A DNA stretch of 64,000 nucleotides from positions 124,001 to 188,000 of the forward strand of contig JAQXDI010000048.1 of the NCBI GenBank assembly GCA_029251465.1, in the 5' to 3' direction. The notes beneath the pieces are model-generated. The model did not search any database and had not been told where the DNA came from. It worked only from the letters and a program-made list of their open reading frames with translations. The DNA is from Ascidiaceihabitans sp. (GTDB lineage Bacteria > Pseudomonadota > Alphaproteobacteria > Rhodobacterales > Rhodobacteraceae). Made by a program: the position numbers and the translations under genes. Shown one piece after another: positions 8,782 to 16,633 of the stretch. The stretch's first letter is position 1; each line of letters begins with the position of its first letter.

Positions 8782-9903
8782 ATGGCTGAAAAGTTTTCGC
8801 TTAAGGATCATCTGTTTAACCCGGAAACGGTGGCGCAGCTGGCGGCTGAATACGCCGCTGGTGTGCCTGCATTTGATGTGGGCCAATTCACAACAGAGGC
8901 CTTGGGTGGTTTCAAATCGCGCGAGTTGATGGACCGGTTAGAGTGGCTCGCCACGTGCATTGAAACGCAGTTGTCGCCGGACTTCAACGTGATGGCGGAT
9001 CAGCTAGAGGCCGCAATGCCAGCGCGTCTTGATCCATCCCTGCGCGATGATGATTTTGGCCATTTCATTCATGGCGTACCTGGAATTTTGGCCGTGCGTC
9101 ACGGGCTGGAAAACCACCGCGAACGGGCGTTTGATCTGCTGCACGCCGCCACGCAACGGTTTTCGATGGAGTTCTACATCCGCCCTTTCCTGAACCGTTG
9201 GCCCGATGAAACCTTGGGCCGTTTGGCGCTTTGGGCTGGCGATCAAAACTATCACGTGCGTCGATTGGTCAGCGAGGGCACGCGCCCGAAACTGCCGTGG
9301 GCAAAATCGGTGACCTTGACCCAAGACCAGACACTGCCGTTGCTGGATCAGCTGTTTGCAGATGGCACCCGATATGTGACCCGCTCGATTGCCAACCACC
9401 TGAATGATATCGCAAGATTCGCACCTGATGTGGTTGTCGGTCAGTTGGTGGCTTGGGCCCACACGAGCGCGCAGGTCGACAAGGAAATGGCGTGGATGCA
9501 GCGCCATGCTTTGCGCACCTTGGTCAAGGACGGCCACGCAGGCGCGCTGGACATGCTTGGGTATCGGGCCGACGCGCCTGTGCGGGTCACAGAGCAGATG
9601 AAAACGCCCGAGGTCAAAATCGGTGATGCGTTGACGTTCGAGGTGCAGATCGCGGCCGATGAACTCTGCGATGTTTTGGTGGATTACCGCATCCGTTTCG
9701 CCCGTCCGTCAGGCACGTCTGCCGAAAAAGTGTTCAAGCTCAAGCAAGGTAAGGTGCGTCTCGACGCACCGCTGTCGCTTGCGAAAAAGCACACCCTCAA
9801 AGCACAGGCCAGCACCTTTCAGTGGCACGCGGGTCCGCACGCTTTGATCGTGCAAGTCAACGGCGTCGATCATGCCGAGCTGGCGTTTGAAGTGACTGGA
9901 TAA
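8782..9903 (+). CDS. AlkC-like DNA alkylation repair glycosylase with Ig-like C-terminal domain
   Basis: A 373-residue protein resembling the AlkC/AlkD HEAT-repeat DNA glycosylases, which excise alkylated bases such as 3-methyladenine without flipping the base. Residues ~1-270 contain helical repeat segments, including FIRPFLNRWPDE, HVRRLVSEGTRP and RSIANHLNDIA. Residues ~275-373 form a beta-rich module (KTPEVKIGDALTFEV through HAELAFEV) like the Ig-like domain of several AlkC groups. It starts nine bases after the SDR stop, suggesting co-transcription. The family call is firm; specificity is inferred. Confidence 0.85.
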   Translation: MAEKFSLKDHLFNPETVAQLAAEYAAGVPAFDVGQFTTEALGGFKSRELMDRLEWLATCIETQLSPDFNVMADQLEAAMPARLDPSLRDDDFGHFIHGVPGILAVRHGLENHRERAFDLLHAATQRFSMEFYIRPFLNRWPDETLGRLALWAGDQNYHVRRLVSEGTRPKLPWAKSVTLTQDQTLPLLDQLFADGTRYVTRSIANHLNDIARFAPDVVVGQLVAWAHTSAQVDKEMAWMQRHALRTLVKDGHAGALDMLGYRADAPVRVTEQMKTPEVKIGDALTFEVQIAADELCDVLVDYRIRFARPSGTSAEKVFKLKQGKVRLDAPLSLAKKHTLKAQASTFQWHAGPHALIVQVNGVDHAELAFEVTG

Positions 9904-10008
9904 CGTTACCCCTTTGGGATCCAATCTTCACGTTAACGTATGTGCGCTGGTGCAAAGGGCGTCGCCCTGCTACGAGGCATCGATTGATTTTGCCCAAGGA
10001 CGCTGCGC

Positions 10009-11367
10009 ATGCAAGCCACTGCTTTGATTTCCATTGTTGCGCTGATCATCGTAGGCTCGATTGCTGTGGCCCCACGGCGCGCCAGCATCGAAGGCTTTTT
10101 TGGCGGCCTGTCCGTTTCAGGATCTGCCCCCGGTCTCTGGGTCTTGGTTCTCAGCCAAGTCACCACCTGGATTTTTGCCCGATCCCTGATGAATGCGGCC
10201 ATCTTAGGCTACTACTACGGGATCGCCGGTACGCTTGCTTACGCGGCCTACTACGGGTCTTTTCTAAGCGGCGCGTTGATCGTCGCACGCCTGCGCAGCA
10301 AAGGCGCAGTGTCTCTCCAAGACTGGTTGGGAACGCGTTTTGGCACTGTCGGAACGGGCTGTTACAACGTGGTTGTGGCCTTGCGACTGTTGTCCGAAGT
10401 CTTTGCCAACTTGCTCGTTATCGGCTTGATCGCGGCGGCTATCTTGGGTGGCACCGGCACGTGGGCCATCGTGGTGCTCGCGGTCATCGGGCTGGCGTAT
10501 TCCGCGTGGGGCGGGCTGAGTGCGGCCTTGCGTACCGACGTCGTGCAAATGTTGCTGTTTCTCGCGGCCTTTGGCGCAGCGTTTTTGGCCTTGGTGTTCA
10601 GCCCCGATTTCATCCTTGGCGCGGTTTTGACCGCCCCCGGCGCGTCCGGTCCCTACAACGGTTGGATACTGCTGGCGGTCGCGGCGTTGCAGGTGTTTTC
10701 ATACCCCGCGCATGATCCGGTGATGATGGATCGCGGGTTCATCGCAGACCCTGCCACCACGCAAAAATCGTTCCTGCACGCGTTCTGGATTTCGACCCTG
10801 TGTATCATTGCGTTCGGCTTTTTCGGGATCCAAGCCAGCTTGATCGGTGCGGAATACGAAGGTCAGTTGATCGGCACATGGGCGGGCATGTTCCCGCCTT
10901 GGGTGTTCGTTTTACTGATGGTGTCACTGGTTGTCTCGGCGCTCAGCACGCTTGATTCCGCATTGGCGTCTGCTGCGCGATTGGTGGTCGAGGAACTGCA
11001 TTTGGCCCCGCGCACCTTGAACGGCGGGCGCATCGTGATGGTCGCATTTATGGTGGCGGGGGCGGCGCTGACCTTGTGGGGCAACAAGACGTTGTTTGAC
11101 GCAGTCGCAGTGTCTGGCACGGCGTCGATGTTCCTGACGCCTGTGTTGGTCGTGGGCCTGTTGGGCGGGCGTACCATAGCGCTTTGGTCCTACGTCGTTG
11201 CCTACGGCGCTGCGATTTTGGGCGCGTTCATGTATTTTGCACGCAGCTGGGACAACATCGCGGCAGTTCTGCCCGAGGGCCATAAGTACGAGCAATTGTT
11301 GGTGATTTGCATCTGCGTTCTGATCGTCGGCTTTGCCTCAGTTCTTGCAGGGGCGCGCAAGGGCTGA
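10009..11367 (+). CDS. Sodium:solute symporter family (SSS) membrane protein
   Basis: A 452-residue protein with about a dozen hydrophobic helices spread from residue ~5 to the C terminus, consistent with the LeuT-fold SSS family that couples solute uptake to sodium. Recognisable features are the first helix (ALISIVALIIVGSIAVAPRR), the amphipathic segment SLQDWLGTRFG, and AWGGLSAALRTDVVQ, matching the usual GG(L/M)xAVxxTDxxQ motif. The substrate is not evident. It heads a unit in which an ABC ATPase begins 44 bases downstream and two Lin0512 proteins follow almost without gaps, so it may be regulated or energised together with them. Confidence 0.87.
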   Translation: MQATALISIVALIIVGSIAVAPRRASIEGFFGGLSVSGSAPGLWVLVLSQVTTWIFARSLMNAAILGYYYGIAGTLAYAAYYGSFLSGALIVARLRSKGAVSLQDWLGTRFGTVGTGCYNVVVALRLLSEVFANLLVIGLIAAAILGGTGTWAIVVLAVIGLAYSAWGGLSAALRTDVVQMLLFLAAFGAAFLALVFSPDFILGAVLTAPGASGPYNGWILLAVAALQVFSYPAHDPVMMDRGFIADPATTQKSFLHAFWISTLCIIAFGFFGIQASLIGAEYEGQLIGTWAGMFPPWVFVLLMVSLVVSALSTLDSALASAARLVVEELHLAPRTLNGGRIVMVAFMVAGAALTLWGNKTLFDAVAVSGTASMFLTPVLVVGLLGGRTIALWSYVVAYGAAILGAFMYFARSWDNIAAVLPEGHKYEQLLVICICVLIVGFASVLAGARKG

Positions 11368-11411
11368 TAGCGCTTATCTGACTTAATTAATCAGAAACAG
11401 AGCTGCCCGTT

Positions 11412-12497
11412 TTGCAACCCCAAACGCCCCGTTTAGAAATTCGCAACTTGCGGCGCAGCTTTGACGGGCGCGCGGTTGTTGACGGCGTGTCGCTGCGCAT
11501 AATGCCGGGGCAGGTGACGTGTTTGCTGGGCCCGTCTGGATGCGGAAAATCCACGACCTTGAGGATGATTGCTGGCGTCGAAATGCAAGACAGCGGCGAA
11601 ATTTACGTTGATGGCAAACTGATCTGCGACACAGTGTTTCGTGTCCCGCCCGAGCGCCGTGAAATCGGTTTGATGTTTCAAGATTTCGCGCTGTTCCCGC
11701 ACCTTAGCGTGGCGGACAATGTGGCCTACGGTCTGCGCGGATCAAAGGCCGAAAAACGCGCGCGGGTCGAGGAATTGCTGGGTCGCGTTGATCTGATGGA
11801 TTTCATCGACGGTTATCCGCATCAGTTATCGGGGGGCGAACAGCAGCGGGTTGCACTGGCGCGCGCGTTGGCCCCACGTCCGCGGATCATGCTGATGGAT
11901 GAACCGTTTTCCGGCCTTGATAACCGCCTGCGGGACGGCATCCGTGACGAGACGCTGAACATCCTAAAAGACGAGGACACCGCCGTTTTGCTGGTCACCC
12001 ATGAACCGGACGAAGCGATGCGCATGGCCGACGAAATCGCGCTGATGCGGGACGGAAAAATCGTGCAACAAGGCGCGCCGTATAACGTCTACACACGGCC
12101 CATCGATCGGGCCTCGGTCGCGTTTTTCAGCGATGCGAACATGCTGAATGCAACGGTTGAGGGCGCGTTGGCCATGACCCCGTTTGGCCGGTTTCTGGCC
12201 CCCGGTGTGCCGGACGGGACCCAAGTGTCGATTGTTTTTCGCCCCCAACACTTGCGCATCGATTTTGATCGCGCTGGCAAAGGCCCGGTGCCGACGCCCG
12301 TCGATGGCACCCCTGCACGCGCCGTCGTTGAACGCGCCCGCTTTATGGGCAACGAAAGCCTGATCGAGTACAAATTGGACCACGACGGGTCCGTTATGAA
12401 AGCCACCGTTCCCAACGTTTTCCTGCCGCAAGCGGGCACTGTGATGTGGCTGACAGTGCGGCGTGACCGGTGTTTTGTTTTCGCATCACAGGAGTAA
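11412..12497 (+). CDS. ABC transporter ATP-binding protein, orphan (FbpC/PotA-like)
   Basis: A 361-residue ATPase with Walker A GPSGCGKS (40-47), Q-loop FQDFALFPHLS, signature LSGGEQ (139-144), Walker B LMDEP (161-165), an H-loop His in VTHEPDEA, and a C-terminal TOBE-like domain (about 230-361). This architecture belongs to importers of iron, polyamines or sugars, but no permease or binding protein lies in the window. The best start is TTG at 11412 (MQPQTPRLEI). The stop at 12497 is four bases before the first Lin0512 gene, so translation is likely coupled. The partner permease is unknown. Confidence 0.88.
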   Translation: MQPQTPRLEIRNLRRSFDGRAVVDGVSLRIMPGQVTCLLGPSGCGKSTTLRMIAGVEMQDSGEIYVDGKLICDTVFRVPPERREIGLMFQDFALFPHLSVADNVAYGLRGSKAEKRARVEELLGRVDLMDFIDGYPHQLSGGEQQRVALARALAPRPRIMLMDEPFSGLDNRLRDGIRDETLNILKDEDTAVLLVTHEPDEAMRMADEIALMRDGKIVQQGAPYNVYTRPIDRASVAFFSDANMLNATVEGALAMTPFGRFLAPGVPDGTQVSIVFRPQHLRIDFDRAGKGPVPTPVDGTPARAVVERARFMGNESLIEYKLDHDGSVMKATVPNVFLPQAGTVMWLTVRRDRCFVFASQE

Positions 12498-12501
12498 GCA
12501 C

Positions 12502-12846
12502 ATGAGATTGTTGACTGAATTCGGCATGGGCACATCGCTGCGCCGTGGTGATTACACGCAAGCGGCCAAGCGCGCAGTCCAAGACGCCTTGTGGCACAAT
12601 TCGATCAATCTGGCAGAGCTGTTCGGCTTTGAAAAAGAGGCCATGCGCATCACCGTAGATGTCAGCGTGCAGCGCCCCGATCAGGTCGATGTCGCGGCGT
12701 TGGCAGAGGTGTTTCCCTACGGATCAACCACGTTCAACGTGCAGCGCGGTGGCCTTGATATCGCCCGCCCCGAGGGCACCGGAAATCCGACGATCATGGC
12801 CAATGTCGCCCTGTCTGTCGCCTTTGAAATGGAGCGCGAAGCATGA
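12502..12846 (+). CDS. Lin0512-family protein, divergent copy
   Basis: A 114-residue soluble protein, ATG 12502 with the ribosome site AGGAG at 12490-12494. It aligns along its length with the next gene: EFGMGTSLRRGDYTQAA corresponds to EMGMGNDLHGMDYTKAS, and RPDQVDVAAL to DPDQVDVEVL. Both match the small Lin0512 family (function unknown). The His-Gly expected after the first GMG block is Arg-Arg here, so this copy may have lost a functional residue and act as a partner subunit. The stop overlaps the next start by four bases (ATGA). Confidence 0.82.
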   Translation: MRLLTEFGMGTSLRRGDYTQAAKRAVQDALWHNSINLAELFGFEKEAMRITVDVSVQRPDQVDVAALAEVFPYGSTTFNVQRGGLDIARPEGTGNPTIMANVALSVAFEMEREA

Positions 12847-13223
12847 GCGAGATCACAGCAGAGCAGCGCATTATCATTGAAATGGGCATGGGCAACGATT
12901 TGCATGGCATGGATTACACCAAGGCCAGCACGCGAGCGATCGAAGATGCGTTTCGCCACTCATCCCTACCGATTTTTGGCGCGCTTGACCTAAGCCACGA
13001 GGCGATGCGCGTGCAAGTGACCGTTGGTGTGCAAGATCCAGATCAGGTCGACGTTGAGGTTCTCAAGGCCAAGTTACCGCGCGGACGTGCCGAGGTATCC
13101 GTGGTGTTTGGTGGGCTGAACGTGGTGTCGCCAGACGGCGGCGATACAATCGTGATTGCCCAATCTTCGATCGAGGCGTTTTTGCCGCCGCAAACCGGTT
13201 GGACGCTTAAGCCTGCGGGCTAG
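12843..13223 (+). CDS. Lin0512-family protein, canonical copy
   Basis: A 126-residue soluble protein with the family signature intact: IIIEMGMGNDLHGMDYTKA near the N terminus, then RAIEDAFRHSSLP and DPDQVDVEVLKAKLP. No signal peptide or membrane segment. Lin0512 proteins have no established activity. Start overlap (ATGA) with the divergent copy implies equal synthesis and perhaps a heteromeric complex. Its 3' end overlaps the convergent WYL regulator by 17 bases. Genetic linkage to a symporter and an ABC ATPase suggests a role in transport or in handling of the transported compound; this is inference. Confidence 0.84.
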   Translation: MSEITAEQRIIIEMGMGNDLHGMDYTKASTRAIEDAFRHSSLPIFGALDLSHEAMRVQVTVGVQDPDQVDVEVLKAKLPRGRAEVSVVFGGLNVVSPDGGDTIVIAQSSIEAFLPPQTGWTLKPAG

Positions 13224-13881
13224 GCATATCGTCCAAAGTCTTGCCGACCTCATCCACAAACATCTGTGGTTGCGCCTGCGCGGACTGAATCAAATCAACG
13301 CGGAACTCTCTGAAATCATTGCGGGTTTCGCACCACGCGGTCAGCACCCACACACGCGCCCAATGCTCTAGCTTGAGCGGGCGGATGATGCGCGATGTGA
13401 TCCTGTCGCCTTTGGAATGGTAGGTAATGCGCAGTTTTTGCTTGGCCCGAATAGCGGCACGCAGGGTTGGCATGTGAGATAATCCGCGCGCACTATCGCC
13501 AAAGGACGAGGCCGCGTAGGCCCAAGTTTGCGCATCCAGTGTCGCGTGTTGGGGCAGGGCAGTTTCGAGTTTTGCACCAAGGCTGGTTGCGGCGCGGCGC
13601 AGGTCCGGATCGGCGGCTTCGGACACAATGGCAAGGCCAAGGTTGAGGACTTCGATTTCTTCGTCGGTCAAGTGTAGTGACGGCAGGGTCGTGACGGGTT
13701 GCGCCTGATACCCGATGCCGCGCGCGCCTTTGGCAGGCAGGCCGCTGGCCATCAGATCATCCATGTCGCGGTAGATCGTGCGGGGCGACACAGCAAACGC
13801 GTCTGCCAATTCTTGGGCCGTGTGCAATCGCCCATCTTGCAGAGTTTGCATGATTTTGGTGAGGCGATCAGGGCGGGACAC
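13207..13881 (-). CDS. YafY-type transcriptional regulator (HTH + WYL domain)
   Basis: A 224-residue regulator. The N-terminal helix-turn-helix (SRPDRLTKIMQTL through TAQELADAFAVSPRTIYRD, about 2-45) is followed by a WYL-type ligand-sensing region (KLRITYHSKGDR, then RPLKLEHWARVWVLTAW and DFREFRVDLI, about 140-205). The start is GTG at 13881. A perfect palindrome 24 bases upstream overlaps its probable promoter, so it likely represses itself. It converges on the Lin0512 operon and diverges from tatABC, so either could also be a target. The effector is unknown. Confidence 0.88.
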   Translation of the reverse strand: MSRPDRLTKIMQTLQDGRLHTAQELADAFAVSPRTIYRDMDDLMASGLPAKGARGIGYQAQPVTTLPSLHLTDEEIEVLNLGLAIVSEAADPDLRRAATSLGAKLETALPQHATLDAQTWAYAASSFGDSARGLSHMPTLRAAIRAKQKLRITYHSKGDRITSRIIRPLKLEHWARVWVLTAWCETRNDFREFRVDLIQSAQAQPQMFVDEVGKTLDDMPSPQA

Positions 13882-13895
13882 GGTAAAACCTAATA

Positions 13896-13926
13896 TTTAT
13901 GCGCAACTGACAATAACATGTCAGTT
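13896..13926 (-). promoter_or_regulatory. Promoter and palindromic operator of the WYL regulator
   Basis: A perfect 8-bp inverted repeat, AACTGACA (13905-13912) and TGTCAGTT (13919-13926), has a 6-base spacer. On the minus strand, CTGACA (13924-13919) and CATAAA (13901-13896) make a plausible -35/-10 pair 17 bases apart, so the palindrome covers the -35 and the spacer. This is the layout of an autorepressed YafY-type regulator. Seen directly: the palindrome. Inferred: promoter use and the binding protein. Confidence 0.65.
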
Positions 13927-13950
13927 CGATATACGCTAGCCTCGGAAATC

Positions 13951-14005
13951 CACCTTTGCACTGCCACAAACGCCAAAATCACCGCATTGGCGCTTTCCTA
14001 AGGTG
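13951..14005 (+). other. Nested stem-loop in the tatA leader
   Basis: Two nested inverted repeats lie in the 205-base gap before tatA: outer arms CACCTT (13951-13956) and AAGGTG (14000-14005), inner arms CGCCAA (13971-13976) and TTGGCG (13987-13992). No U-run follows, so it is not a terminator. It could be a leader RNA structure or protein site for the tat operon, or chance. Confidence 0.3.
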
Positions 14006-14086
14006 CAAGCCCTGCCTAAAACGGTTCTCGACATTTGGGCACGTGGGACACCCCCGTGCGAGACCTAAAAAGAGTGGAGACTGAAT

Positions 14087-14326
14087 ATGTCACTTGGACC
14101 TTGGCAAGTATTGCTGATCGCTGTTGTAGTGCTGGTGCTGTTTGGGCGCGGCAAGATTTCGTCGCTGATGGGCGAAGTCGGTAAGGGCATCACGTCCTTT
14201 AAAAAAGGCATCACCGAAGGCACGCAAGAGCTGGAAGACGACGCCGCAGACGCAGCTGAAACTGCAAAAGACGTTACACCTGAAACAGTTGCTAAAGCCG
14301 CGACAGACGACAAAGACAAAGGTTAA
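14087..14326 (+). CDS. tatA: Sec-independent protein translocase subunit TatA
   Basis: A 79-residue protein: a short periplasmic N terminus, one membrane helix ([19 protein letters not shown]), the FGRGKI hinge, an amphipathic helix ([17 protein letters not shown]) and an acidic, Ala-rich tail. TatA oligomers form the variable pore through which folded twin-arginine substrates cross the inner membrane. It is the first gene of tatA-tatB-tatC-DUF815, with tatB three bases downstream. The start is supported by the GAGTGGAGA ribosome site just upstream. Confidence 0.96.
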   Translation: MSLGPWQVLLIAVVVLVLFGRGKISSLMGEVGKGITSFKKGITEGTQELEDDAADAAETAKDVTPETVAKAATDDKDKG

Positions 14327-14329
14327 GCC

Positions 14330-14872
14330 ATGTTTGGTATGGGCGGGGTCGAGATGCTGATCATCGGCATCGTCGCCCTTATTGTGGTCGGTCCAAAGGA
14401 CCTGCCGATGCTGTTTCGCCAAGTCGGGCAGTTTGTCGGCAAGGCCCGTGGTATGGCGCGCGAATTCCAGTCCGCGATGAACCAAGCGGTTGATCAATCG
14501 GGCATGAAAGACGTGCAAAGCAGCCTAAAGTCGGCGACGAACCCGATGGGGGCTGCGATGAATTCCGTCAAGGATACCGCCCGTGATGCGACAGAGGCGA
14601 TGAACCTCGACCCTGACAGCGAGACGGGCAAGTTGGCGGCCAAGCGCGCAGAGCAGACCAAGAAAATCCAAGCCTCGACCGCGCGGGCCGCAGCAGAACG
14701 CAAAGCGCGCGAAGCAACCGAGGCACTGGCCAAAGCGGACGAGGCAGAGGCGGCATTGACGCCTGCGCCAAAAGCGAAAGCGGCGAAACCCAAAGTAGCC
14801 AAACCCAAAGCTGCAAAGCCTAAAACGGCCGCAAAACCCAGCAAGCCTAAAACTCCGAAGAGCAAAACATGA
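14330..14872 (+). CDS. tatB: Sec-independent protein translocase subunit TatB
   Basis: A 180-residue protein with an N-terminal membrane helix ([17 protein letters not shown]), the conserved GPKDLP turn, an amphipathic helix ([19 protein letters not shown]), and a long charged tail ending in a Lys-Pro-Ala repeat region (about 140-180). TatB with TatC forms the receptor for twin-arginine signal peptides. The length and KPKxA tail are normal for alphaproteobacterial TatB. The stop overlaps the tatC start by four bases (ATGA). Confidence 0.95.
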   Translation: MFGMGGVEMLIIGIVALIVVGPKDLPMLFRQVGQFVGKARGMAREFQSAMNQAVDQSGMKDVQSSLKSATNPMGAAMNSVKDTARDATEAMNLDPDSETGKLAAKRAEQTKKIQASTARAAAERKAREATEALAKADEAEAALTPAPKAKAAKPKVAKPKAAKPKTAAKPSKPKTPKSKT

Positions 14873-15780
14873 CCCAAACCGACGACATGGAAGAGGGCAT
14901 GGACGCATCCAGCGCCCCGCTGATCGAGCATCTGACAGAGCTGCGCACGCGGTTGATCCGCTCGGTTGCGGCCTTTGTTGTGGCGATGATATTCTGTTTC
15001 ATCTTTGCGGGCTTCCTACTGGATTTCCTGCTGCTGCCGATTGAAAAAACCATGCGCGAGCTGGGCAATGAAAACCCGGTCATGCAGTACACGGCCCCGC
15101 AGGAATACTTTTTTACCTTGCTCAAGATCGCCATGGTTGGCGGTTTGGCTTTGGGCTTTCCGATCATCGGCACGCAGCTGTGGCGCTTCGTGGCACCGGG
15201 TTTGTACCGCAATGAAAAATCCGCGTTCCTGCCGTTTTTGGTGGCCTCACCTGTGTTATTCATCATCGGCGCGCTGTTTGCGCATCTGATCGTGACACCG
15301 CTGGCGATGCGGTTTTTCCTTGGGTTTGCTGATATTCAATCTGTGTTGTCGCTGGTCACCGCACCGGGTGAAGTCGTCGATGACGCCGCCGCGGCCAAGT
15401 CCGGCATCGACATCATTTTCAACGGTAAGGTGAACGAAACGCTGGACATCACGCTCAAGCTGATCGTGGCCTTTGGTCTGTGTTTCCAGCTGCCTGTACT
15501 GCTGACGTTGATGGGCAAATCCGGCCTGATCGATGCGGGCGGTCTGCGCCGCGTTCGCAAATACGCAGTTGTTGGCATTTTGACATTGGCCGCCGTGGTG
15601 ACACCGCCTGACGTGATCACCCAAGTCATTCTGTTTGTCGCCGTTTACGGGTTGTACGAGATTTCGATCCTGTTGGTGGCCCGTGTGGACCGCGACCGGG
15701 AAGCGAAACTGCGCGAAGACGGGTTCTATGAAGACGATGAAGAGATGTTTGACGAAGACATCGAGGACGACGACAAATGA
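14869..15780 (+). CDS. tatC: Sec-independent protein translocase subunit TatC
   Basis: A 303-residue polytopic protein with six predicted helices. The conserved N-terminal [15 protein letters not shown], the first periplasmic region, and [16 protein letters not shown]-like motif (here [17 protein letters not shown]) identify TatC, which binds the twin-arginine motif. The C-terminal tail after ~275 is very acidic ([16 protein letters not shown]). There is a ~50-residue extended loop around [23 protein letters not shown], common in Rhodobacterales. It overlaps the DUF815 gene by four bases. Confidence 0.96.
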   Translation: MTQTDDMEEGMDASSAPLIEHLTELRTRLIRSVAAFVVAMIFCFIFAGFLLDFLLLPIEKTMRELGNENPVMQYTAPQEYFFTLLKIAMVGGLALGFPIIGTQLWRFVAPGLYRNEKSAFLPFLVASPVLFIIGALFAHLIVTPLAMRFFLGFADIQSVLSLVTAPGEVVDDAAAAKSGIDIIFNGKVNETLDITLKLIVAFGLCFQLPVLLTLMGKSGLIDAGGLRRVRKYAVVGILTLAAVVTPPDVITQVILFVAVYGLYEISILLVARVDRDREAKLREDGFYEDDEEMFDEDIEDDDK

Positions 15781-16622
15781 CCGATGAGCCGATGTTGCGC
15801 ATTGCGCAGGCGCTGGAACGACTAGCGCCTGCACCTTTGCCCGCCCCTGATTTTGGGGCGGCGTCGGCCTTTGTCTGGCACACTGCTCCGGATCGTTTGG
15901 AACCGGTTCACACCGTTTCGCGCATTCCGCTAAGCCTGCTGGTTGGCGTCGACCAATCGCGCGATACGTTGCTGGCCAACACCACGCAATTCGCCAAAGG
16001 TTTGCCCGCCAACAACGCTCTGTTGTGGGGGGCGCGTGGCATGGGCAAATCCAGCTTGGTCAAGGCGATCCACGCCGATGTTCAGGAACGCCATGTGCAT
16101 CTGAAGATTGTGGAACTGCAACGCGAAGACTTGCCCTCAGTCGGCCGTCTGCTGAACCTGCTGCGCGGCGTCAAAGCGCAATTTATCCTGTATTGTGATG
16201 ACCTTAGCTTTAGCAACGATGACACGCATTACAAGTCGCTCAAGGCGGTTCTGGATGGCGGGATCGAAGGGCGACCTGACAATGTCGTGCTCTATGCCAC
16301 GTCGAACCGTCGCCATTTGATGCCACGTGACATGATCGAAAATGAACGCGGATCCGCGATTAATCCGGGCGAAGCGGTCGAGGAAAAAGTGTCGCTGTCG
16401 GATCGTTTCGGGCTGTGGCTGGGCTTTCACGCTTGCGATCAAGATCAATATTTGTCGATGATCCAAGGCTACTGCGCAGCGTACGGCGTCACGATTTCAC
16501 CAGATGATTTGCGCGCACAAGCCATCGAATGGCAAGCCACACGCGGCGGTCGATCCGGGCGCGTGGCATGGCAGTTCTTTAGCGATCTTGCAGGTCGCAG
16601 GGGTGTTAAGTTAACCGCCTAA
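15777..16622 (+). CDS. DUF815 AAA-type ATPase
   Basis: A 281-residue cytoplasmic ATPase of the DUF815 family: Walker A GARGMGKSS (about 81-89), Walker B-like FILYCDDLSF, and ATSNRRHLMP near residue 180, which fits sensor I. The family is conserved in alphaproteobacteria without a proven function. Its start overlaps tatC by four bases, so it is translated with the Tat translocase. A link to Tat export or envelope maintenance is suggested only by this position. Confidence 0.9.
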   Translation: MTDEPMLRIAQALERLAPAPLPAPDFGAASAFVWHTAPDRLEPVHTVSRIPLSLLVGVDQSRDTLLANTTQFAKGLPANNALLWGARGMGKSSLVKAIHADVQERHVHLKIVELQREDLPSVGRLLNLLRGVKAQFILYCDDLSFSNDDTHYKSLKAVLDGGIEGRPDNVVLYATSNRRHLMPRDMIENERGSAINPGEAVEEKVSLSDRFGLWLGFHACDQDQYLSMIQGYCAAYGVTISPDDLRAQAIEWQATRGGRSGRVAWQFFSDLAGRRGVKLTA

Positions 16623-16633
16623 GCGACTGCTTT

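Noticed and set aside
11376-11395. Palindromic TCTGA...TCAGA with TTAATTAA between the symporter and ABC ATPase genes
   Set aside because: The stem is short and AT-rich with no U-run, so it is too weak to call a terminator or operator.
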